Below, piece by piece: positions 12,289 through 19,339 of a DNA stretch of 22,055 nt (positions are counted from its first letter, which is position 1; every line of letters starts with the position of its first letter). The notes beneath the pieces were generated by a model. The model searched no databases. It was not told the origin of the DNA and was given only the letters and a program-made list of their open reading frames with translations. The DNA lies in the IMG/VR virus record IMGVR_UViG_3300020436_000111, positions 1-22,055 of that record. One strand, written 5' to 3'. The position numbers were made by a program, and so were the translations under genes. Origin of the DNA: a virus.

Positions 12289-12660
12289 ATGCGATTAAAG
12301 AAGAATATTAAAAAGAACAAGATCAGAAATCTTGTCAAAGAACAGTTCAATAAAGAATACAAGATTCACAAAAGAAATCTTGCAATCAAGCAGGTCATTA
12401 AAGAAGAGGTCGAGCGTGGCTTTAATGAAGGCGCAAACGACGATGAGTTCGAGATGATGGACAGGCTCGTTGATGCACTAGGTCCTCAGAAAACCCTAGA
12501 AGAGTTAATTCAGGGGCTTCCATCTGATACTGTTAGGGAGATGTTATCATACATTGCACGTAATTACGACATCCCCATGGAGATGGACGAAGAAACTAAA
12601 CCACACGAGGCAGATCGCACCCAAGGTCGCGATGTTCCCGAAGATAGGATCCGAAACTAA
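12289..12660 (+). CDS. virion-type protein with two tag-like peptides
   Basis: 123 residues. The N-terminal 45 residues are basic and hold two copies of a short amphipathic motif: NKIRNLVKEQFNKE and LAIKQVIKEEVERG, the latter matching the peptide that starts the next four MKI proteins. The rest is acidic and helical (EMMDRLVDALGPQKTLEELIQGLPSDTVREMLSYIARNYDIPME), a pattern I have seen in structural-region proteins of marine T4-like phages. The ribosome site GGAGG lies in a hairpin with an internal late-type motif, so late expression is expected. The stop overlaps the next ATG (TAATG). Function is inferred: head core or packaged protein. Confidence 0.6.
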   Translation: MRLKKNIKKNKIRNLVKEQFNKEYKIHKRNLAIKQVIKEEVERGFNEGANDDEFEMMDRLVDALGPQKTLEELIQGLPSDTVREMLSYIARNYDIPMEMDEETKPHEADRTQGRDVPEDRIRN

Positions 12661-12770
12661 TGAAGTTTTTACACAGATTAAAAAACTTATTCAATAAATC
12701 GCATTGTTGCTGCTGCTGTGGGTGCTGTGGTTGTCAAAACTGCCTCGGTAAATGCAACCCGGAGGCATAG
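12660..12770 (+). CDS. 36-residue cysteine-cluster microprotein
   Basis: ATG 12660 overlaps the previous stop (TAATG), so it is probably coupled. The N-terminus is basic and helical (MKFLHRLKNLFNKSH). Residues 16-32 contain ten cysteines (five in a row, then GCCGC, QNC, LGKC), followed by a four-residue tail. TGT and TGC codons are mixed, with Gly, Gln, Asn and Lys codons interspersed, so this is not a simple repeat. The next gene's GGAGG lies in its last codons. It could bind Zn, Cu or an Fe-S cluster like a metallothionein, or be acylated. No family recognised. Confidence 0.6.
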   Translation: MKFLHRLKNLFNKSHCCCCCGCCGCQNCLGKCNPEA

Positions 12771-12771
12771 T

Positions 12772-13011
12772 ATGAAAATTAGCAAGAAACAATTAAAACA
12801 AATTATCAAAGAAGAGCTACAGCTAGAGAGAAAGGGTATGTTCTTAGAGGTGCTTGAAGAGGCTATCATGGCGACCGTTCAGAGAGAATTCGCCTCTTAT
12901 AACTGGCCTCCTGAACAATGGGCTCAGTTAAAGGCTGACATTCAGAAAAATGGTTTGGACCTTACTCAGCAAGTTTTAGCACTAATTGAACAAAAGGAAG
13001 CCAGTGAATGA
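12772..13011 (+). CDS. tagged small protein 1 (MKI...IIKEEL N-terminus)
   Basis: 79 residues after GGAGG, starting MKISKKQLKQIIKEELQLE. The following three genes start with nearly the same peptide but then differ completely, which indicates a shared targeting or processing signal rather than gene duplication. The remainder is helical with WPPEQWAQLKADIQKNGLDLTQQVLALIE. It ends with an ATGA overlap into the next gene. I infer a virion-internal protein; see the finding on the tag. Confidence 0.65.
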   Translation: MKISKKQLKQIIKEELQLERKGMFLEVLEEAIMATVQREFASYNWPPEQWAQLKADIQKNGLDLTQQVLALIEQKEASE

Positions 13012-13208
13012 AAATTGCAAAGAAACAACTTAGTCGGATCATCAAAGAAGAGCTTATGAAAGAAGTCGAAGAGTCTCCAGAAATACATGACGACGAGACA
13101 AAGACTATTCTTAAAGATTTAGTGAATAACATGCAAAATAAATTTAACGTCTCGGAAGAGGATGCCCTAGAGGCTATATCCAAGATGCTCCGATACATGG
13201 AAAAATAA
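13008..13208 (+). CDS. tagged small protein 2
   Basis: 66 residues beginning MKIAKKQLSRIIKEELMKE, start overlapping the previous stop (ATGA). The rest is acidic and helical (SPEIHDDETKTILKDLVNNMQNKFNVSEEDALEAISKMLRYMEK, read in segments 28-48 and 49-66). No homology to its neighbours beyond the N-terminal peptide. Function unknown; packaging with the head is inferred. Confidence 0.65.
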   Translation: MKIAKKQLSRIIKEELMKEVEESPEIHDDETKTILKDLVNNMQNKFNVSEEDALEAISKMLRYMEK

Positions 13209-13223
13209 AAGGATTTTTATAAA

Positions 13224-13448
13224 ATGAAAATTACAAAAGCAAAACTCAAACAAATTATTAAAGAAGAGCTTGAATTAACTAATGAAGATAAACAAGTTTC
13301 CAGCATGATTAATTCCTTAGAGCAGATTGGAGACGAAGTAAGTAAAGCTCATAAAATGGCAGGCGACCCAAACATGATTCAAAGCCTAGAGATGATTGAT
13401 GGTCTAATCACAAAACTGCATGACGAGATGAGTGATCTTCTTATGTAA
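13224..13448 (+). CDS. tagged small protein 3
   Basis: 74 residues beginning MKITKAKLKQIIKEELELT, with AAAGGA upstream. After the peptide the protein is an acidic helical hairpin (SSMINSLEQIGDEVSKAHKM, then MIQSLEMIDGLITKLHDEMSDLLM). Together with its neighbours it forms a cassette of unrelated small proteins behind the same peptide. Confidence 0.65.
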   Translation: MKITKAKLKQIIKEELELTNEDKQVSSMINSLEQIGDEVSKAHKMAGDPNMIQSLEMIDGLITKLHDEMSDLLM

Positions 13449-13460
13449 TCGGAGGTTGAT

Positions 13461-14327
13461 ATGAAAATCACCAGAAAGCAACTAGAAAATTTAATCCGCG
13501 AAGAACTCCAGATTGAGAAGCTCGTTGGAAAAGGAATTGCCAAAGGTCTTATTCAAGATCTAGAAGAATTAAACCGCACTCTTGGTCTGTTTGATGCTAC
13601 TTCTTTGCAAAAATTTCCAGATGTTCATCAAGAGCTAATTCAGTTGGCTGGCGACGTCTCGAACAAATTGAGATATATCAAAGATTCTAAAAGACAGTTC
13701 AGGGAAGGTCAGGGGTCAAACCAAGAAGAGATAAATAAAATTTTAGATCTCATAGAAAATGATCCCGAATTTCAAATCCTAGGACAATTTAAAGACAAGT
13801 TCTTAAAATATACGCAAAGCGGAGGTGATCCACTTTCCGCTCTAGAGGCTGCATCTCCAGAAAGGCGTCCGGTGCAAAAGGCGCTTGAAAAATTAAGAAC
13901 AGCGATCAGACCATCGGGACCAAAGACTCCCATGGGTATGCCTGTCATGGAAAACAAATCCAAAAGAGATTCTTTAAAAAAAATCATTTTAGAAGAGCTA
14001 CAAGAGGTTTGTGGTATGTCACAGGATGCAGCAGCCGTAACTCTTCCAAAAGACCATTCTATGGACTCTCAAGAGGGTGAGAGCGTCATGGCAAAAGGAT
14101 CTCTTCATCACGCGATTAAGTCGGCTCAACAAATCGATTCTGTTCTCGGTGATGACGTAGATCTGCCGGAATGGGTCGAAGCAAAACTTACAAAAGCTGC
14201 TGACTATCTGGGTATCGTGAGTGACTATCTTACTTACAAAGATTCCCGAGGTGCAATGCCCGCAGCATCCATGGACGTACCAAAACCTGTCCAGCCTCCG
14301 CTTGACCCTCCTAAGTTCGGCACATGA
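13461..14327 (+). CDS. tagged two-part virion-type protein
   Basis: 288 residues after GGAGG, beginning MKITRKQLENLIREELQIE. A first helical region ends near residue 150. A Pro/Met-rich linker leads to a second, internal copy of the tag (SLKKIILEELQEV, 171-183). The last domain contains HHAIKSAQQIDSVL and LPEWVEAKLTKAADYLGIV (235-253), a block (LPEWV-x-[AS]-K-[IL]-TKA-x-DY) that I know from structural proteins of marine T4-like phages. The internal tag suggests that two separate modules are delivered or released from one chain. The C-terminus is Pro-rich. Confidence 0.65.
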   Translation: MKITRKQLENLIREELQIEKLVGKGIAKGLIQDLEELNRTLGLFDATSLQKFPDVHQELIQLAGDVSNKLRYIKDSKRQFREGQGSNQEEINKILDLIENDPEFQILGQFKDKFLKYTQSGGDPLSALEAASPERRPVQKALEKLRTAIRPSGPKTPMGMPVMENKSKRDSLKKIILEELQEVCGMSQDAAAVTLPKDHSMDSQEGESVMAKGSLHHAIKSAQQIDSVLGDDVDLPEWVEAKLTKAADYLGIVSDYLTYKDSRGAMPAASMDVPKPVQPPLDPPKFGT

Positions 14328-14363
14328 GGCGAACCTCTTTAGCCAGTTTGGTTAAAAAAAGTC

Positions 14364-14391
14364 TTGACAATTCTTAAAATTATGCTATAGT
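14364..14391 (+). promoter_or_regulatory. sigma70-type promoter
   Basis: TTGACA (14364-14369), a 16-base spacer and TATAGT (14386-14391) with TG one base upstream (extended -10). It resembles P1 at 203. It lies 33 bases before the gene at 14424, and an A-tract precedes it. Confidence 0.75.
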
Positions 14392-14423
14392 TGGTTCATA
14401 ATTAATCCCAACAAGGAGTTGTC

Positions 14424-14672
14424 ATGTCTGAGCAAAGTAAGACAAAAGAAGAATATGCTGTTGATTATATCAAGTCTTTGGCTGCGGTCGAAGAGGAGAT
14501 GCTCCCTTATCAAGAGCACAAGAAAGATCTTCGTAAAAGCTATATCGAAAATGGATGGCTTAGTCGTCAAGAACTCTGGGCTGCTGTAAAAGCATATCGA
14601 TTTATTCAGAAAGACGGATGTATGGATCAGTTCTCTGAGATGTATGATAAGTTACGAAAGTCTGGATTTTAA
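14424..14672 (+). CDS. small conserved phage protein
   Basis: 82 residues after AAGGAG. A helical protein with EEYAVDYIKSLAAVEEEMLPYQEHKKDLRKSYIENGWLS (residues 9-47), then QELWAAVKAYRFIQ. I recognise this pattern (YIK-x-LA-x-[IV]-EEE...K-x-DLRK-x-Y-x-x-NGWLS) from hypothetical proteins of marine phages, where it has no assigned role. It sits alone between its own sigma70 promoter (14364) and a strong terminator (14698), so it is an independent, probably early, monocistronic unit. Confidence 0.7.
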   Translation: MSEQSKTKEEYAVDYIKSLAAVEEEMLPYQEHKKDLRKSYIENGWLSRQELWAAVKAYRFIQKDGCMDQFSEMYDKLRKSGF

Positions 14673-14697
14673 AACATAAAAAACAATTTATAGACTT

Positions 14698-14723
14698 AAA
14701 GCTCCCTTCGGGGGGCTTTTTTT
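14698..14723 (+). terminator. rho-independent terminator
   Basis: A 9-bp stem AAAGCTCCC/GGGGGCTTT with one G-U pair, closed by a TTCG tetraloop and followed by seven T (14717-14723). It ends the transcript of the gene at 14424 and isolates the tubulin/polyprotein unit downstream. Confidence 0.92.
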
Positions 14724-14748
14724 GTTTCAGTTGCTTATTTGGGTTTCA

Positions 14749-14761
14749 GATACTATTTATA
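14749..14761 (+). promoter_or_regulatory. late-type promoter motif of the tubulin unit
   Basis: GATACTATTTATA (14749-14761) is the best copy of the intergenic motif. It lies 26 bases after a strong terminator and before the tubulin gene, so some promoter is needed here, and no sigma70 -35/-10 pair is visible. This is the clearest evidence that the motif is itself a promoter. Confidence 0.6.
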
Positions 14762-14777
14762 CCTAGGAGACTGGAAC

Positions 14778-14840
14778 TTGAATAGAGCCTTTAAACAGCA
14801 ATTTACCAATGTCTCCCAAGGGAGATATTACAATGAGTGA
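14778..14840 (+). CDS. possible 20-residue leader peptide
   Basis: A TTG at 14778 lies eight bases after AGGAG (14765-14769), followed by 20 codons (MNRAFKQQFTNVSQGRYYNE) ending in TGA at 14838-14840, five bases past the tubulin ATG at 14833. Translating it would open the hairpin at 14812-14825 that hides the tubulin ribosome site, giving translational coupling. TTG starts occur at several other genes here. The protein itself has no recognisable features. Confidence 0.4.
   Translation: MNRAFKQQFTNVSQGRYYNE
14812..14825 (+). promoter_or_regulatory. hairpin covering the tubulin ribosome site
   Basis: TCTCCC-AA-GGGAGA is a perfect palindrome; the mRNA would fold as CTCC/GGAG with a four-base loop. 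The 3' half is the Shine-Dalgarno site of the ATG at 14833. Unlike the hairpins at 9864 and 12227, both arms lie downstream of the promoter motif, so it acts on every transcript. Confidence 0.6.
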
Positions 14841-15885
14841 ATTTGATAACGATTTTGATTTTATTGACCACTATGGTTCAGACATGGAGGTTGCCAATGA
14901 AGAGCAACTACCAGACAATGAAGCACCCTCAGCAATCAACTGTGGATTTGTTGGAGTTGGTGGAGGTGGTGGAAAACTCGCCAAAGCATTTTTAGACCTT
15001 GGGTTCAACAAGACTCTTCTAGTTAACACAACAGAGAAAGACCAGCCAGATGGTGTTGATGAGGCACACCTAGTTTTGATTCCTGATGCCGATGGCGTTG
15101 GTAAAGACGTTGAGTTCGGAAAGAAGGTACTTAAGGATAACAGTGCAGTTGTTGAGGATGCCCTGAGAACTAAGCTAGGCAAGGTAGACTGGCTTTTTGT
15201 GTTCGCAGGTGGTGGTGGCGGTACAGGCTCTGCTAGTGGCGCTTTACATCCAGTTTTTGAGCGTTATTTAGAATCAATCGAAGCAGATGGATGTGTTGTT
15301 CATGTTGTTACGGTGCCTTCCGCACAAGAATCGCTCAACAGCACCATCAAGAAAAATGCTAATACGCTTTTAAATGACGTATCTGAAGCTCCACATATTG
15401 TGTTGAGCAACGAGAAGCAATTACAACTGCTAAGAGGTAAGGTTGGAATGCTGAATATGTATTCCCTAGCAAACTCGACATTTGCAAAGCTGTTTCACCA
15501 AGTTTTAAAACTTGCAAACGAGCACTCTCCAATTCAGACTTTTGATTCTAAAGATTTGGATCGATGCCTCAAAACCAAAGGGCGAACCTTTGTTGGGTCG
15601 ACCGTGGTTCCAGACCCAAGTATCGCTAGCTTGGGTGCAACTATTCTTCAGAATTGTTTGAAGAGATCGCCGTGCCCGCCTCCGCGTGGTAAATCGCAAA
15701 CTGGTTCTCTCCTTCTGGTTGTTACGCCAGAAATGGCGGATGACCCTGAAATCAGCAAGCATCTTGAGGCTGCTATTTCATACGTCGGTTCCAGAACCTC
15801 GACTCTGTTTTCGGGCGTATATGTCAGAGACAACTTGCCCGGTCTTATTGCGATAATGACCATGAACGGAGTTGATTGGGAATAA
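14833..15885 (+). CDS. tubulin/FtsZ-family GTPase
   Basis: 350 residues. An acidic N-terminal extension (about 35 residues) precedes the GTPase domain. GFVGVGGGGGKLAKAF (38-53) matches the first nucleotide loop of FtsZ/TubZ. GGGGGTGSASG (126-136) is the tubulin signature. TVPSAQESLN follows. FDSKDLDRCLK (237-247) stands in the T7-loop position with D238, D241 and D243 as candidate catalytic acids. The end MNGVDWE is short, without the long acidic tail of PhuZ. Phage tubulins (PhuZ in phiKZ-like phages, TubZ in plasmid-like phages) form filaments that centre or move phage DNA. Whether this one does the same is inference. Start 14833 follows GGGAG; ATG 14809 is an alternative. The stop overlaps the next ATG (TAATG). 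Confidence 0.85.
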   Translation: MSEFDNDFDFIDHYGSDMEVANEEQLPDNEAPSAINCGFVGVGGGGGKLAKAFLDLGFNKTLLVNTTEKDQPDGVDEAHLVLIPDADGVGKDVEFGKKVLKDNSAVVEDALRTKLGKVDWLFVFAGGGGGTGSASGALHPVFERYLESIEADGCVVHVVTVPSAQESLNSTIKKNANTLLNDVSEAPHIVLSNEKQLQLLRGKVGMLNMYSLANSTFAKLFHQVLKLANEHSPIQTFDSKDLDRCLKTKGRTFVGSTVVPDPSIASLGATILQNCLKRSPCPPPRGKSQTGSLLLVVTPEMADDPEISKHLEAAISYVGSRTSTLFSGVYVRDNLPGLIAIMTMNGVDWE

Positions 15886-18800
15886 TGCTGGAAATTAAGA
15901 ACCTTAGCGAAAAAGATCTGAAAGAGACAGAAGCTATTTTAAAAAAGTTTGTGCCTTACGCACAAAAACAGCTTGGGTATGACCAACCTGTTAAGTTGAT
16001 GTTTATTTCAGATCCTGATAACGCTACAAACCCTCTGGGTAAAACGGCACACTATCAACCGGGAACAAAAGTTGTCACAGTGTATGTTGATGATCGACAC
16101 CCCAAAGATATTATGCGAAGCGTGTCACACGAGCTTGTTCATCATGCACAAAATTGTAGAGGAGAATTTGACAAAACTCCTGCGATGGGTGATGGATATG
16201 CTCAAGCTGATGAGCACTTAAGAGAAATGGAAAGAGAAGCCTACGAAAAGGGAAATCTTATATTTAGAGACTTTGAGGACGGTTTAAAGACAAACGATAA
16301 AGAAATGACTATTTATATTGACGATTCTTCGGGCGAAGCTCCCGCTAATCTCTATGAGGAAAAAAAAATGAAAAAAACTAACTTTGGATTGAATTCGCCC
16401 CACGCAAAATGGCAGGCGTTTTTGCTTAATGAGCGAACTGATAAAAGAAAAGCAGCTTGGATGCAGGCATTTCAAAATGCTGCTGGAAATCCACAGCCAC
16501 CTCCCCGAGATTTCTGGGATACTGCGACCTATCTTTACAGCAAAGGCGACGATCCAGTAGAAGCTGGTAAACAGTATGCTGCTAATAATATGAACGAGGC
16601 ACTTCCCGACCACCTAAAAAAGCACTTTCGTGATGACGGGTCTTCAGTTCATTCACCACAAGTTAAAGACGTTACCCCTCCCGGCTATGGACCTGATAAT
16701 CGCGGAGATAGGAATGTAGACATAATCGGATCGCTCGTGAACCAGCATGGTTTCATGAATGTCCGAGAACCACTTGAGCAGATGGGCTTTACAGTAGACT
16801 TTGTTACTGAACCTCTCCCCATGTATAACCTCACGAAAGATGGTGTGAAGTATGCAGCACTAAACAAGAAGTATGTCGAAGATCCTGACCTTGTTGTCGG
16901 AGATACTGCGATTGGAGCGATGAACGAGAGCATTCAAGAAGGCTTGACCGTTGATGGAAAGCAACTTAACGTTGGCGATATGGTTCAGGTCACTGGTGGT
17001 GGTGCTCGCGGCGCTACTGGAGAAATTATTGAATTCGCAGAGGGAAAAGCCGTTGTTCGTCTTGAATCCGACGCAGATAGGCGATTGTTTGGTCAAGCTA
17101 CCGACGAGATTATTGTAAGAGGCGAACATCTTGCTCTTATGGGTGGCATGAACGAACAAGGCGATGATAGAGAATTTAATGTTGGCGATGAAGTTATAGC
17201 TAACGGCTACCCCGGTTATATCACTGATTTAAGTATCCCCGGAATGGCAACGGTGAAATTAGGTAGAGGGGAGACTACCGTATCAACCAAATATGTGCAT
17301 AAGAAAGACGACAAAGACAAACAGATTAAAGAAATGTATGGAGAGGATGAAGATTACTTCATGGAGCTTGAGAAAGAATTCCCGTTCCTGTCCAAAGCAG
17401 TCAAGGCTGGCGAGGTCCCTGAAGAAGTCGCGGCTGAGATTGCCAAAGAATATGGAGACAAAGATGAAATGCCAAGCGGAGAGCAACTCAAAGAATCTCT
17501 TCGTCGCGTTGTCAAAAGAGTCTTGATGGAGAAAATGGATCCTGTCGGAAAAGAAGATGGTGACGTCGACAACGACGGTGACGAGGATTCGTCTGATAAG
17601 TATCTCAAGAAGCGTCGTGAGGCTGTTGGCAAAGCGATGCAAAAAGAAAGCCAAGGCGGCGAACAATGGTATGAAGTATACGACGAAGAGTCTGGTAAAT
17701 CATTAGAAATCTGGGCTTCTTCTATGGAAGAGGCAGAATACAAAAGCGAAGAAATCGATTATGATGAATATCGAGATGGACAAGCAGTCATGGCAACAAA
17801 AAATATGGCTGAAGAACTCAAAGGCGGTCAGAAAAAGCTAGATACTGACGGCGATGGTGATATTGGCGCAGACGATCTTGCCAATCTTCGAGATAAAAAA
17901 AAAGCTAAAAACGAGGTCTACAGCAAAAGAGCAGTATTAGAAGCTGTTATCCGAAAGACTCTCGTTGGTGAAGAAATTGACCCTAGTCAATTCCCAAATC
18001 CATTACCTCCCGGCATGAAAGGGGAAGACTTTTTATCTAAAGGCATGAGAGATGGAAGTAAGGGTGATGATGTAGTGCAAGCCGGTGCAAAATCAATCGC
18101 TGCACAAGACGCAAAACCCTCTCAAAGTGCAATTTATCTTGGAAAGGCTCTTGGCATGGCAGTTGGTGGGGTAAAGGGCGGAAATATTAACGCTCTTATT
18201 TCAGCAGACAATTATATTCTAGACGGACACCACAGATGGGCTGCAACAATGTTTGCAGACCCTAGTGCTGCGATATCTGGAACTGGAATTGGGATGCCAA
18301 TGACAGAATTAATTCCAGTTTTAAGAGCGGCTGGTGATGCTTATGGTAATGCCAGACGTGGTGAGCCTTCCGGGGGAGACGTGAATATATTTAAAGCATC
18401 TCTTGAAGATGCTAAAAAGGCTATTGAGAAAATTGATGGCGGAACTAAATTTACTAAACCCGGAGCGGCGGGACAGTGGCTTCAAAGTATTGGTGGAGAG
18501 CAAGAGCTTGCAAAAAGACTCGATGCAATTAAAGCAAAAGGAGGAGAAGCAGCTTCTGCACCGCCAAGAAACGAAATGCCAGTTATTGATGCAGACAAAG
18601 GTGACGATAAGAACGTTGCCATGAGATTAAACAAAGGCGCAATTGATGTAAAGCCGCCATACGCAGACGACCCAGATGCGGGAAAGAAAAAGGAGCCAAG
18701 AGCTATGGAAGAATCAAGAAAAAATAGAGTCCATAATGAGAAATATGATCTTTTAATGGAAAGAATGTTGGGAATTAAACCAATCAGCCCCCTAAGTAGC

Positions 18801-19001
18801 AGAAATAACTGGCTCTTAGAGGAGGAAGGCAAAGATGAAGAGGATGACAGTAACAATCCAATGGGCTACTGTGACGAAAGACAATTTATGTCTGCTCAAG
18901 AAGCTGAAAAGGAAAAGGAAAAGTCCGAAAACGACGGCAATTATTCCGAATCAGAAATTGAAGCTATGGCAAAACACCCTAAAGACTTAAAAAACAACTA
19001 A
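15885..19001 (+). CDS. 1038-residue multidomain protein with zincin, KOW, EF-hand and ParB/Srx-like parts
   Basis: ATG 15885 overlaps the tubulin stop, so it is coupled. Order of parts: zincin-like domain with HELVHH (82-87, HExxH) and likely third ligand in REMEREAYEKG (113-123); a Pro-rich middle region; KOW-like segments starting VGDMVQV (363) and VGDEVIA (433); tag-like peptide ESLRRVVKRVLMEK (537-550); Asp-rich EF-hand/dockerin-like loop (558-568); a short beta domain; a second, canonical EF-hand loop DTDGDGDIGADD (653-664); tag-like peptide AVLEAVIRKTLVGEE (683-697); a domain with ILDGHHRW (778-785) as in ParB/sulfiredoxin-like proteins; and a charged tail. The mosaic, with tag peptides between parts, looks like a polyprotein that could be cut by the prohead protease. 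Homologous zincin and DGHHRW modules occur in marine phages, to my recollection. Confidence 0.75.
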   Translation: MLEIKNLSEKDLKETEAILKKFVPYAQKQLGYDQPVKLMFISDPDNATNPLGKTAHYQPGTKVVTVYVDDRHPKDIMRSVSHELVHHAQNCRGEFDKTPAMGDGYAQADEHLREMEREAYEKGNLIFRDFEDGLKTNDKEMTIYIDDSSGEAPANLYEEKKMKKTNFGLNSPHAKWQAFLLNERTDKRKAAWMQAFQNAAGNPQPPPRDFWDTATYLYSKGDDPVEAGKQYAANNMNEALPDHLKKHFRDDGSSVHSPQVKDVTPPGYGPDNRGDRNVDIIGSLVNQHGFMNVREPLEQMGFTVDFVTEPLPMYNLTKDGVKYAALNKKYVEDPDLVVGDTAIGAMNESIQEGLTVDGKQLNVGDMVQVTGGGARGATGEIIEFAEGKAVVRLESDADRRLFGQATDEIIVRGEHLALMGGMNEQGDDREFNVGDEVIANGYPGYITDLSIPGMATVKLGRGETTVSTKYVHKKDDKDKQIKEMYGEDEDYFMELEKEFPFLSKAVKAGEVPEEVAAEIAKEYGDKDEMPSGEQLKESLRRVVKRVLMEKMDPVGKEDGDVDNDGDEDSSDKYLKKRREAVGKAMQKESQGGEQWYEVYDEESGKSLEIWASSMEEAEYKSEEIDYDEYRDGQAVMATKNMAEELKGGQKKLDTDGDGDIGADDLANLRDKKKAKNEVYSKRAVLEAVIRKTLVGEEIDPSQFPNPLPPGMKGEDFLSKGMRDGSKGDDVVQAGAKSIAAQDAKPSQSAIYLGKALGMAVGGVKGGNINALISADNYILDGHHRWAATMFADPSAAISGTGIGMPMTELIPVLRAAGDAYGNARRGEPSGGDVNIFKASLEDAKKAIEKIDGGTKFTKPGAAGQWLQSIGGEQELAKRLDAIKAKGGEAASAPPRNEMPVIDADKGDDKNVAMRLNKGAIDVKPPYADDPDAGKKKEPRAMEESRKNRVHNEKYDLLMERMLGIKPISPLSSRNNWLLEEEGKDEEDDSNNPMGYCDERQFMSAQEAEKEKEKSENDGNYSESEIEAMAKHPKDLKNN

Positions 19002-19012
19002 GGAGCTATAAC

Positions 19013-19333
19013 ATGTCGGATTTATATGATAAAATGACAAGAAGATTCGCAAAAGCAGTGCTTTTGAAAGAAGAAGTTGAATTTGATAATTCTGAAATTG
19101 ATTTATTCTTAGAAAACTTTGAAAAAGGTGGAATGTCTGCACAAATACAGGCAATATTTGAAGTAATGAATCAAGTTCGGCTAGGCTCTAACCGAGATAG
19201 GAACAGAATGGCTCTAGCAATGGAAAATATGAAGAAAGTTAGACGTCATGTCAAAAGGCTGGAGGAGCAAGTTGTTGTTCTTCAAGAGCAAGTGTCTATT
19301 TTGGAAGAGAATAACTCCAAAAAGGGAGAATGA
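19013..19333 (+). CDS. coiled-coil protein
   Basis: 106 residues after AAGGAG. The N-terminal half is mixed (YDKMTRRFAKAVLLKEEVEF, EIDLFLENFEKGG). The C-terminal third is a clear heptad coiled coil (RHVKRLEEQVVVLQEQVSIL). It sits between the two giant multidomain proteins and presumably shares their transcript. It may be a small scaffold or adaptor. No family recognised. Confidence 0.65.
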   Translation: MSDLYDKMTRRFAKAVLLKEEVEFDNSEIDLFLENFEKGGMSAQIQAIFEVMNQVRLGSNRDRNRMALAMENMKKVRRHVKRLEEQVVVLQEQVSILEENNSKKGE

Positions 19334-19339
19334 TATTTC

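Noticed and set aside
16309-16321. Further ACTATTTATA copy inside the 1038-residue gene
   Set aside because: It is in coding sequence (encoding T-I-Y-I) without a start or ribosome site suitably placed downstream, so I count it as chance.
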